A DNA stretch of 13,711 nucleotides from Nitrospirota bacterium (GTDB lineage Bacteria > Nitrospirota > Nitrospiria > Nitrospirales > UBA8639), in the NCBI GenBank assembly GCA_003235785.1, contig QJYE01000359.1:1-13711 (forward strand), read 5' to 3'. This document shows positions 7,834 through 13,711 of the stretch, piece after piece. Numbering within the stretch: the stretch's first letter is position 1; every line of letters begins with the position of its first letter. The position numbers and the translations under genes are program-made. Below the pieces are notes generated by a model. That model worked only from the letters and a program-made list of their open reading frames with translations. It had not been told where the DNA came from and ran no database searches.

Positions 7834-7859
7834 AAGGAAACAAGACGAGGAAGCAAAAT

Positions 7860-7875
7860 GGGCCTGTTGAATAAA
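7860..7875 (+). repeat. Left terminal inverted repeat of the insertion sequence
   Basis: GGGCCTGTTGAATAAA matches the minus-strand right end in 14 of 16 positions. Confidence 0.7.
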
Positions 7876-8002
7876 GCAGTGTGAGGCATTTTCATGGGAA
7901 GGTTTTGGTCAAAGCCTCCCTCTGGAAGGTCTACAGAGACAAATACTCTTTCTGCGCTCCCTGTGGAGTTTCCATGAATCCCTCTTGATGAGCTCGCTCC
8001 CC

Positions 8003-8846
8003 TCATTGGGGAAATTTCCGTGAGCGGCCTCGTGCATAGACCACCACCAGATCCTGATCGAGAACGACTAATCGTTTGAGGGTAAAGGCCATGGCCTGCA
8101 AGAAGGCTGCAAATTGATTCTTTTCCACCCCGCGATCGCGCACGCGCTTCGACCATTGGGAGAAGACCCGTTCATACGGAGTCCGTAACTGGCTATCCCA
8201 GCGATCACGATCGCAGTTCTTCGTGTGCATGTTATGGCGTTGAATCGCCGCGAGAGGACAACGCCGCTTAGCGGCGGCCTGATTGGCTGGAGCCGTGCAA
8301 TAGCCTTTATCCCCATAGATCGCGCCTTGTGTCAGGCAGACATGCCGGAGACCTTGCGCATCCGGCAGATTAGCCCGCGGGAGTGGATACTGCCTTGATC
8401 AGCCCCGATTGCCTATCGACCCTGACATCCTCATTATCGCCGTACCAATATTTCTTTTTGCCTTTGCAGCCGATCCGGGTTTGCGGGTCAGCCACGACTT
8501 TCGGCAGCCCCTCATTATTCAACTGCTCGATCTGCTGTTGCCGGGCCTAATCTCGCTCTTCCCACAACCTAGCTTTGCCCATGAGGTGGGTGGCATCCTC
8601 CAAGGTGAACACTTCACTCATGAGTATGGCGGTTTTGAGTTGATGCCGCATGGTGGCAAACAACTACGAGAGCCGAGTGGTCCCAATGCGGGTCCCGACA
8701 CGGGTAAAGAGACTAGAGTCCGGGGTAGGCTCTGAGACCGGGATCCCACAAAACCATTTGGCGGCCAGGTTTGCTTCCAGATACCGTTCCAGTTCTCGAT
8801 CAGAGAGGTCTTCCATGAATTGGAGCAGCAGACTGTGAAACAACCG
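8003..8846 (-). pseudogene. IS5-family DDE transposase, broken by two stops and a frameshift
   Basis: Read on the minus strand from 8846, the frame gives LLLQFMEDLSDRELERYLEA, AAKWFCG, EPTPDSSLFTRVGTRIGTTR, then FTLEDATHL, LNNEGLPKVVADPQTRIGCK and GKKKYWYGD, RQSGLIKAVSTP, ANLPDAQGLRHVC, AIYGDKGYC, LRTPYERVFSQ and GVEKNQFAAFLQAMAFTLKR. These are the ordered landmarks of IS5-type transposases. The likely DDE residues survive: Asp in EDATHL, Asp in YGDKGY and Glu in PYERVFS. The frame is broken by TAG at 8664-8666 and TAG at 8547-8549, both at places where relatives usually have Lys, and by one extra base near 8373-8383. The final part ends with TGA at 8003-8005. The N-terminus is also missing, because a TAA at 8847-8849 lies right before the first recognisable codons. 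It cannot make an active enzyme. Confidence 0.88.
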
Positions 8847-8862
8847 TTAATTCAACAGCCCC
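8847..8862 (-). repeat. Right terminal inverted repeat of the insertion sequence
   Basis: On the minus strand this reads GGGGCTGTTGAATTAA, the partner of the repeat at 7860-7875. Confidence 0.7.
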
Positions 8863-8864
8863 TG

Positions 8865-9120
8865 AAAAACATCCCGGGAAACCAAAAAGAGCAGGCCTTA
8901 ATAGCAGCCATGATTTTTTTGGCGCATGAATTTGGGTTAAAGGTAGTTGCTTAAGGGGGGGGGAGAGACCCCGAACAACTGGAATTACTTCTCCATTTGG
9001 ATTGCCAGGAGTATCAGGGGGTATTTCTTTAGTCGACCGGTCCCTGTGTAAGACCTTGCCCCAATGCTTTCTGCTCTCCATGTCGGCGAAAAAACATCTG
9101 ACGCAGCTCAAGCTTCATGA
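8865..9120 (+). pseudogene. C-terminal relic of an EAL-domain (cyclic-di-GMP phosphodiesterase) gene
   Basis: Starting two bases after the insertion sequence, the plus strand reads KNIPGN, then EQALIAAMIFLAHEFGLKVV and A, then a TAA (8952-8954) where intact EAL domains have the Glu of AEGVET. The same frame resumes as PEQLELLLHLDCQEYQG and VFL, then TAG at 9030-9032. One base further the other frame continues as SRPVPV, a TAA, and DLAPMLSALHVGEKTSD up to TGA at 9118-9120. Together this is the order of an EAL C-terminal half: the helix after KIDxxFV, GLKVVAEGVET, the QL-helix, CxxYQGYxFSRPxP and the last helix. The part before KNIP, including the EAL motif and most metal ligands, is absent. 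Three stops and a frameshift show it is dead. A run of nine G (8955-8963) sits at the damaged EGVE site. Confidence 0.82.
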
Positions 9121-9175
9121 GAAGCGGCTATTCCCCTTGGTCTGCGTGTAGCCCCCAACATCCTCATCATTCCAT

Positions 9176-9373
9176 TTAAGATTCCAGGACTACCCCTCCC
9201 CAATGTTTTTCTGAGTTTTGCCTTTTCTCCCACAACCAGTCGCTACGTTTTAGCCAGCTCACTCTTTCTTCTACAACTGCGATCAACACAAGGAAACCTA
9301 CAAGAATGAGGGACAACGAAATATCAGACCGACGTCGTCCTACCTTATCAATGATAGGGAAAAAACCAGCCAT
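9176..9373 (-). CDS. Possible small single-span membrane protein (65 aa)
   Basis: I do not recognise this product. The ATG at 9373 follows GGGAAAGG by seven bases. After a basic stretch (KVGRRRSD), residues about 18-34 (ISLSLILVGFLVLIAVV) form one membrane helix, followed by a charged, Trp-rich tail with KRSDWLWEKRQN. The positive residues on both sides leave the orientation open. It lies between the EAL relic and the upstream region of the EAL-HDOD gene and is divergent from the latter. The frame could be chance in this decayed stretch. Confidence 0.3.
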   Translation of the reverse strand: MAGFFPIIDKVGRRRSDISLSLILVGFLVLIAVVEERVSWLKRSDWLWEKRQNSEKHWGGVVLES

Positions 9374-9430
9374 CTGGAAACCTTTCCCTTAGGTTATCTG
9401 TTCTTTTCATTTCCTAGAAAATCTTAACTG

Positions 9431-9450
9431 TCTCGGACATTCTGCCGAGA
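9431..9450. promoter_or_regulatory. Short inverted repeat upstream of the EAL-HDOD gene
   Basis: TCTCGG (9431-9436) and CCGAGA (9445-9450) form a perfect 6-base inverted repeat with an 8-base centre, about 130 bases before the EAL-HDOD start. No T-run follows on either strand, so an operator or leader hairpin is likelier than a terminator. No other signal is clear in 9374-9580. Confidence 0.3.
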
Positions 9451-9580
9451 ATACAAGCAGTATTTCTTGGATATGTGCATTCTCATAGGGGCGGAGGCTT
9501 TTTTGTTTCGCCAACACCACTTGAAGAGGCACAGCTGTCCACCACCAAAAGAGAGATCCGATCTGACAAAGAGTCATACG

Positions 9581-10804
9581 ATGAATTCTGCCATAACACC
9601 ATACGGAAATGTGTTAGTGGGTCGGCAACCCATTCTCAGTCCAACCCTGAAAACGATTGGCTATGAAGTCCTGTATCGAAATTGTGAGCTTGAGGAAGCC
9701 ATCTTTACCAATGAAGCCGTCGCAACCGCAACAGTACTGCTGAATACCTATCTGGATATCGGTTTAGAACATGTGGTGGGCTCGCATTTGGCTTTCCTGA
9801 ATATCCCAGAACAATTCCTCTTAGAACGCCATTGCGAGGCGCTTCCGAAAAATCGCGTGGTTCTCGAAATTCTGGAAAATATTGAACCGACCCCTCAAGT
9901 GATCGAAGCCCTGACTTCACTCGCCCAACAACGCTATACCATCGCGTTGGACGACTTTACGTACCACGATCGCTTTCGCCCATTTTTAGAAGTGGCCGAT
10001 ATTGTGAAAATCGATGTCTTAGGCAAAAGCGTGGAACAGCTTCGAAAAGAAATCGCGCCCTTACGGGACTATCGAGCGCGCCTGCTGGCCGAGAAGGTCG
10101 AAACGCAGCAAGCCTATGAGATGTGCAAACAATTGGGGTTTTTTTACTTTCAGGGGTATTTCTTTTTTCGTCCGGACATTGTCCGAGGTCGTGAAATTCC
10201 CGCCAATCGAATTGCGCTCTTGGAATTAATGGGGAAAATTCAAGACCCCTCGATTCCTTTTACGAAGTTAGTCGAACATATTCGCAATGATCTTTCCTTG
10301 AGCTATAAAGTCTTGCGATACGTTAACTCGGCCTATGTCGGCATACCCAACCGGGTTGAATCCATCGAACATGCCGCTTGCATGGTTGGCATTGATCGGA
10401 TTCGGACCTGGTCCACGCTCATTATTATGGCGAGTGGGAAAACCCAAGCCACAGAAATTCTCGTCATTGCCTTAGTGCGGGCTAAAATGTGTGAACGGTT
10501 GGGTCAAAGACTTGGTTCCCACTCACCAGAAAAATATTTCACTCTGGGACTGTTGTCGGTCCTGGATGCCTTATACGAATTACCGATTGAAGAGATTCTC
10601 GAGAAACTTTCACTGGCTAAGGAAGTTGCCGAGGCGCTCACCACCGGGACAGGCAAGATGGGCCTCGTCCTCTCCTGCGTCAAGGCCTATGAAGAAGGTA
10701 AATGGATGGAACTCAAACAATTGCAACTGGAACCCTCCATTATTCGTGATGTGTATTTGGAGGCCATTGACTGGGCCAATCACTTCTCTCCGATGATTGC
10801 ATAA
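9581..10804 (+). CDS. EAL-HDOD hybrid signalling protein (YuxH/CdgJ-like)
   Basis: I take the ATG at 9581, seven bases after AAAGAG, because family similarity starts at VLVGRQPIL soon after; an upstream in-frame extension to 9467 looks non-coding. The product has 407 residues. Residues 10-200 are an EAL domain: EVL (29-31) in place of EAL, Asn74, Glu96 in LEILE, LDDF (123-126), Lys143 in KID, Glu171 in AEKVE, and QGYFF (191-195). The loop after DDF reads TYHDRF, not the usual GTGYSS, as in other YuxH-type proteins that may bind cyclic-di-GMP without cleaving it well. Residues 205-390 are an HDOD domain with SYKVLRYVNSAYVG and a long helical run. Relatives regulate motility and surface behaviour in other bacteria. 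It is cytoplasmic with no membrane segment. No terminator hairpin is visible after the stop. Confidence 0.9.
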   Translation: MNSAITPYGNVLVGRQPILSPTLKTIGYEVLYRNCELEEAIFTNEAVATATVLLNTYLDIGLEHVVGSHLAFLNIPEQFLLERHCEALPKNRVVLEILENIEPTPQVIEALTSLAQQRYTIALDDFTYHDRFRPFLEVADIVKIDVLGKSVEQLRKEIAPLRDYRARLLAEKVETQQAYEMCKQLGFFYFQGYFFFRPDIVRGREIPANRIALLELMGKIQDPSIPFTKLVEHIRNDLSLSYKVLRYVNSAYVGIPNRVESIEHAACMVGIDRIRTWSTLIIMASGKTQATEILVIALVRAKMCERLGQRLGSHSPEKYFTLGLLSVLDALYELPIEEILEKLSLAKEVAEALTTGTGKMGLVLSCVKAYEEGKWMELKQLQLEPSIIRDVYLEAIDWANHFSPMIA

Positions 10805-11009
10805 AACCACACAGAGCTTTACTTTTTTCTCCTGCGTATTATTGTCACTTCTCTGCAATCTTTCTTCTAAAAACATGCCCCAGCAAGAACTTTCAGTAGG
10901 CAGGCGCATGGCCACATGGTATGATCGTGGCCTTTGATACTGCGTTCACAAAGTAGTTGCTCACACATTGCCATTTTCCCTGTTTTCCCATGCGAGACCG
11001 AAAAAAGAT

Positions 11010-11927
11010 ATGACGTTTATTCCGATTTCCGAAATTGTGCCCCTCGACACCGCTTCCGTCGCGCATCCTCGTCGAAAGTCTCTGCCGCCCTGGTTCAAGG
11101 TTCAATTACGCCCAGGACCTCACTACAAGGAGCTCCGCCAGCTCGTCGAGACCCACCGGTTACATACGATCTGCGAGGAAGCTCGCTGTCCGAATCTGTG
11201 GGAATGTTGGAATAATCGTACGGCGACGTTTCTGATTCTGGGAGATATCTGTACCCGACGATGTCATTACTGCTCAGTGACCACGGGACGTCCTCTGGCT
11301 CTGGATTTGGAAGAACCTCACCGCATTGCCGATGCCGTCCGGCTTCTAAAGCTGCGCCATGTGGTGATTACTTCGGTCAACCGTGATGATTTGCCCGATG
11401 GCGGGGCAGGATTATTTGCCGAAACCATTCAACGCATTCGCCATGTAACCCCAAGCTGTACCGTGGAAGTACTCATTTCTGACTTTCAGGGGCAGCAAAA
11501 GGACTTAGCCACAGTGGTGCATGAACATCCCGATATCCTCAACCATAATATCGAGACGGTCCCGCGACTATTTCCTTCCATTCGCCCACAAGGCAAATAT
11601 GCTCGCTCGCTCACAGTCCTGCAATGGGCTCAGGAAATGGGTGCCCGAACGAAATCTGGACTCATGGCAGGATTAGGAGAAACAGAGGAGGAAATTCGAA
11701 ACGTGTTAAAAGATCTTCGATCGGTAGGTTGCGAGATGGTCACCATCGGCCAATATCTTCGTCCGACGTTACAACATGCACCCGTGTCTCGCTTTTACAC
11801 ACCTGAAGAATTTGAGGGATTTAAACAGGAAGCCTTAGCGCTAGGATTTCACCATGTGGAATCAGGCCCTCTCGTCCGAAGTTCCTATCACGCCGAGCAG
11901 CAGGCCTCTCCCACCCCAAAACCCTAG
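11010..11927 (+). CDS. lipA: Lipoyl synthase
   Basis: This radical-SAM enzyme inserts two sulfur atoms into octanoyl groups on the lipoyl domains of 2-oxoacid dehydrogenases or the glycine-cleavage H protein. The product has 305 residues, the usual size. The auxiliary 4Fe-4S cluster is bound by Cys55, Cys60 and Cys66 (CEEARCPNLWEC). The radical-SAM cluster is bound by Cys81, Cys85 and Cys88 (CTRRCHYC). The C-terminal RSSYHAEQ holds the Ser ligand of the auxiliary cluster. SVNRDDLPDGGA and HNIETVPRL are also family motifs. The ATG at 11010 has no strong binding site; an in-frame TTG at 10968 is possible but adds atypical residues. lipB is not next to it, so octanoyl transfer must be encoded elsewhere. 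It is convergent with the next minus-strand gene, 10 bases between ends. Confidence 0.96.
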   Translation: MTFIPISEIVPLDTASVAHPRRKSLPPWFKVQLRPGPHYKELRQLVETHRLHTICEEARCPNLWECWNNRTATFLILGDICTRRCHYCSVTTGRPLALDLEEPHRIADAVRLLKLRHVVITSVNRDDLPDGGAGLFAETIQRIRHVTPSCTVEVLISDFQGQQKDLATVVHEHPDILNHNIETVPRLFPSIRPQGKYARSLTVLQWAQEMGARTKSGLMAGLGETEEEIRNVLKDLRSVGCEMVTIGQYLRPTLQHAPVSRFYTPEEFEGFKQEALALGFHHVESGPLVRSSYHAEQQASPTPKP

Positions 11928-11937
11928 CCCTTGCCCC

Positions 11938-12159
11938 TTATTGTTTGAGAGGCATCAACGCATCCCTCGTGCCAGCAGCTTTAGCTCGGGGCAATAGACG
12001 TTGATCGTCTCTTCCCGCATACCGAGAGATGGTTGATGAGCCCAAGAATGGTTTCTGCTTTTCGGCTAACGAGTCTAAATAGAAATGCTCACACAGATTG
12101 CGAAGCGTCACAAAGTCAACCATAGTACATTCATGAGAACAGGTTTCGCACCTCATCAT
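11938..12159 (-). CDS. Small Cys-rich protein of unknown function (73 aa)
   Basis: I do not recognise this product. The start is the first of two tandem ATGs (12159 and 12156) behind a very strong purine-rich GGAGGGGAGG, which argues that it is translated; the frame continues upstream to 12240, but without a comparable site. The N-terminus carries four cysteines, C4, C7, C11 and C23 (CETCSHEC, then NLCEHFY), with His9 and His25 nearby, so a small metal site, probably zinc, is possible. The C-terminal half is basic and lacks motifs. There is no signal peptide, so it should be cytoplasmic. The next minus-strand gene upstream ends 157 bases away. Confidence 0.55.
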   Translation of the reverse strand: MMRCETCSHECTMVDFVTLRNLCEHFYLDSLAEKQKPFLGSSTISRYAGRDDQRLLPRAKAAGTRDALMPLKQ

Positions 12160-12316
12160 TGGCCTCCCCTCCAATACGTGGCACTTTCCAAAAATAGCGG
12201 AAGGTCGAACACTCCAGGGTTCAAACTGTGACTCCCCCAAGTAACAACGTGAACATCCTGAAATGTCCGACCCTCCCGCATTCGTAATCTACCGCACTCG
12301 TCTCTTACTGAATTCG

Positions 12317-12667
12317 TCAACGAATGATCAACGCATGCCCATCACTGGTAGAAATCAGAGCCTGTACCATTTGACCAGGCTCCTTTTGCCCGTTCGGGAA
12401 TGCCGTATCCTTCCCGATTTCCACTCGAATGGCTTGATGGGTGTTCTTTCGTTCCACGACATAGATATTGCCTTGAATTTCTTTAAGCATCCCTTCGATA
12501 TTTTGAAATTGCGACACCCTCCGTTCCGATTCTGCCGATTGGACTTGCACCCCTTTTTGGCTCAATAGAAGGGCGCTGCTACTTGCCAAATCTCCGGCCA
12601 AACTTGGCGTCACCCCTTGACAACCCAGAACCAACACCCAGGCACAAAGATAGCTGAACTGTTTCAT
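12317..12667 (-). CDS. Small secreted protein of unknown function (116 aa)
   Basis: The ATG at 12667 lies five bases after GAGGAGGT, a strong site; the frame continues upstream to 12727, but those residues are not signal-like. Residues 1-24 form a signal peptide (FSYLCAWVLVLGC) with a likely signal peptidase I site after SLA; Cys16 in LVLGC is a weaker lipobox alternative. The mature part has a Ser/Gln-rich linker and then a compact domain at about 58-116 (GMLKEIQGNIYVVERKN, then IRVEIGKDTAFPNGQKEPGQ and MVQALIS). The alternating strands look like a small beta-barrel or PRC/OB-like fold, but I cannot name a family. It should be periplasmic. The next gene is divergent citrate synthase. Confidence 0.72.
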   Translation of the reverse strand: MKQFSYLCAWVLVLGCQGVTPSLAGDLASSSALLLSQKGVQVQSAESERRVSQFQNIEGMLKEIQGNIYVVERKNTHQAIRVEIGKDTAFPNGQKEPGQMVQALISTSDGHALIIR

Positions 12668-12933
12668 CGTCAACCTCCTCAGCATGTGATGCCCACCAAG
12701 ACTGGATATCCGGCCATTCCTGATCAATAATAATTTGTTTATTGCAAAGGCTGTTCCGCATAAATAGCATTCCCAATTTCCAAAACAAATCCAAGGGGTT
12801 GCGTTTGATTATTCGTTGAAAATCAGACGGACGGCCTTGAAAATATGCAGGCCACGGCCTACATTCACACTCGAATCTTTGTAGGGATACCAATGCAGGA
12901 GGCCGTTCCGTTCCTGTACCCACGCATTACCGC

Positions 12934-12963
12934 TTGGGAACAAAGGCAGCGTAACGCTATAAT
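12934..12963 (+). promoter_or_regulatory. Sigma70-type promoter of the citrate synthase gene
   Basis: TTGGGA (12934-12939) and a perfect TATAAT (12958-12963) are 18 bases apart, predicting a leader of about 37 bases before the ATG at 13007. It lies in the 339-base divergent gap 12668-13006. That gap otherwise has only an AT-rich stretch near 12721-12745 that may serve the minus-strand secreted-protein gene, and no open frame I support. Confidence 0.6.
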
Positions 12964-13006
12964 GAATATAAAGTGCGACATTAGATAAATAGAGGAACCG
13001 AGGCAC

Positions 13007-13711
13007 ATGCGTGATTTTTTCCCTGGGTTAGCCGGAATCCCGGCTGCGAAATCTTCCGTCAGTTTTGTGGATGGGGAACGTGGAATTTTAGAATATCGTG
13101 GAATCCGCATTGAAGATCTGGCGGAACACAGCTCCTTCCTCGAAACCGCGTTTCTCCTGCTGTTCAATCGACTTCCCACCCAGCTTGAGTTAGAGCATTT
13201 CACCAGGGATATTACTCATCACCGTCGCATCAAATACGGTATAACCGATCTGTTGAAATCACTTCCGGAACAGGGGCATCCCATGGACGCGCTGCAAGCG
13301 TCCGTTGCGGCATTAGGAATGTTCTATCCTGCGGACCATGTTCGAGAAGAAGCCACCCGCTATCTCACGGCCGTTCGACTCATCGCCAAACTTCCCACCC
13401 TCGTGGCGGCCTTTGCTCGTCTTCGACGAGGAGATGAGGCCATCCCACCACGAGATGACCTTTCTTATGCCGAGAATTTCCTCTATATGTTGACCGAACA
13501 GATACCTGATCCCGCGTTAGCCAAAATATTCGATGTCTGCTTGATCTTACATGCGGAACACACCATGAACGCCTCCACCTTCAGTGGCATGGTGACCGCC
13601 TCAACCCTGGCAGACCCGTACACGGTCATCTCGTCAGCCATTGGCACCTTGAAGGGACCGCTCCATGGTGGGGCCAATGAAGCGGTGATTCATATGTTGG
13701 AAGAAATCGCT
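13007..13711 (+). CDS. gltA: Citrate synthase, N-terminal 235 codons (runs off the right edge)
   Basis: Citrate synthase condenses acetyl-CoA with oxaloacetate at the entry of the TCA cycle. The product starts MRDFFPGLAGIPAAKS and continues with SFVDGERGILEYRGIRIEDL, the N-terminal signature of the family. The substrate-binding His185 lies in LHAEHTMNAST, and His220, in GPLHGGANE, is the equivalent of the acetyl-CoA-activating His274 of the pig enzyme. The catalytic Asp (pig Asp375) is beyond the window. The absence of a long N-terminal extension and the HAEHTMNAST form fit the short citrate synthase type found in many non-enteric bacteria. A 2-methylcitrate synthase of the same family cannot be excluded from this part alone. 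The start is supported by a near-consensus promoter and AGAGGA about ten bases upstream. Confidence 0.92.
   Translation, partial: MRDFFPGLAGIPAAKSSVSFVDGERGILEYRGIRIEDLAEHSSFLETAFLLLFNRLPTQLELEHFTRDITHHRRIKYGITDLLKSLPEQGHPMDALQASVAALGMFYPADHVREEATRYLTAVRLIAKLPTLVAAFARLRRGDEAIPPRDDLSYAENFLYMLTEQIPDPALAKIFDVCLILHAEHTMNASTFSGMVTASTLADPYTVISSAIGTLKGPLHGGANEAVIHMLEEIA

Larger units (their letters stand above)
7860..8862 (-). mobile_element. Degenerate IS5-type insertion sequence, about 1.0 kb
   Basis: The element is bounded by imperfect terminal inverted repeats: GGGCCTGTTGAATAAA at 7860-7875 and, read on the minus strand, GGGGCTGTTGAATTAA at 8862-8847 (14 of 16 match). It contains one transposase gene on the minus strand that nearly fills the element from the right end. 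Size, single gene and transposase motifs fit the IS5 family of the IS4 superfamily. I see no clear target-site duplication: the flanking bases are AAAT on the left and TGAA on the right. That fits old age or a deletion next to the element. Confidence 0.8.

Noticed and set aside
8409..8735. Plus-strand open frame inside the insertion sequence
   Set aside because: It is antisense to the transposase, whose motifs are unmistakable on the minus strand.
8800..9111. Minus-strand open frame of 103 codons across the IS right end
   Set aside because: It spans the IS boundary, and the EAL relic is readable on the opposite strand, so the frame is fortuitous.
9467..9580. N-terminal extension of the EAL-HDOD frame
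   Set aside because: Its residues have no family similarity, and the ATG at 9581 has a suitable binding site immediately before the conserved EAL start.
10805..11009. T-rich stretch after the EAL-HDOD gene as an intrinsic terminator
   Set aside because: No stable GC-rich hairpin precedes the T-rich sequence.
1..13711. CRISPR arrays, tRNA or rRNA genes, toxin-antitoxin or defence systems
   Set aside because: No direct-repeat array, no cloverleaf-like sequence and no recognisable system components were seen on reading both strands; the nuclease-like protein has no partner genes.

Overview
The window looks like an ordinary chromosomal stretch of a free-living Gram-negative bacterium. It carries an outer-membrane beta-barrel protein, a lipoprotein, a membrane-attached c-type cytochrome, EAL/HDOD signalling proteins and housekeeping genes. 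Gene content, moderate GC and the many Nitrospirota-like hypothetical proteins make a Nitrospira-type bacterium my best guess. That rests on general resemblance, not on a marker gene, so it is tentative.

Layout. The left edge (1-141, minus) is the first 47 codons of glutaminyl-tRNA synthetase (glnS). Next come a doubtful small ORF (291-458, plus) and a minus-strand protein (453-1139) resembling the nuclease-like N-terminal domain of DUF4268 proteins, but with its expected catalytic residues replaced. At 1588-2743 there are two plus-strand envelope proteins: a lipoprotein with an 11-residue repeat and a small beta-barrel. They are followed by a convergent monohaem cytochrome c (2792-3334, minus), then a YheT-type alpha/beta hydrolase, a DUF3422 membrane protein and an HDOD protein (3594-7202, plus).

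The segment 7203-9580 is a decayed accessory island. It holds a REP-like imperfect palindrome, a roughly 1.0-kb IS5-type insertion sequence with matching terminal inverted repeats and a dead transposase and, directly against the right end of that element, the C-terminal relic of an EAL-domain (cyclic-di-GMP phosphodiesterase) gene. The rest of that EAL gene is not on the other side of the element, which suggests an insertion followed by a deletion.

The right part (9581-13711) has an EAL-HDOD hybrid regulator, lipoyl synthase (lipA), two small unknown minus-strand proteins and the first 235 codons of citrate synthase (gltA-like), the last behind a near-consensus promoter. lipA and citrate synthase both serve central carbon metabolism: lipoylation of 2-oxoacid dehydrogenases or the glycine cleavage system, and entry to the TCA cycle. 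They are not in one operon. The HDOD protein, the EAL relic and the EAL-HDOD protein lie within 4.5 kb and suggest a former local cluster of second-messenger signalling genes.

I found no CRISPR array, tRNA, rRNA, convincing intrinsic terminator or clearly new multi-gene system. The most informative observations are the hidden EAL relic at the IS junction, the degenerate nuclease-like protein and the repeat lipoprotein.
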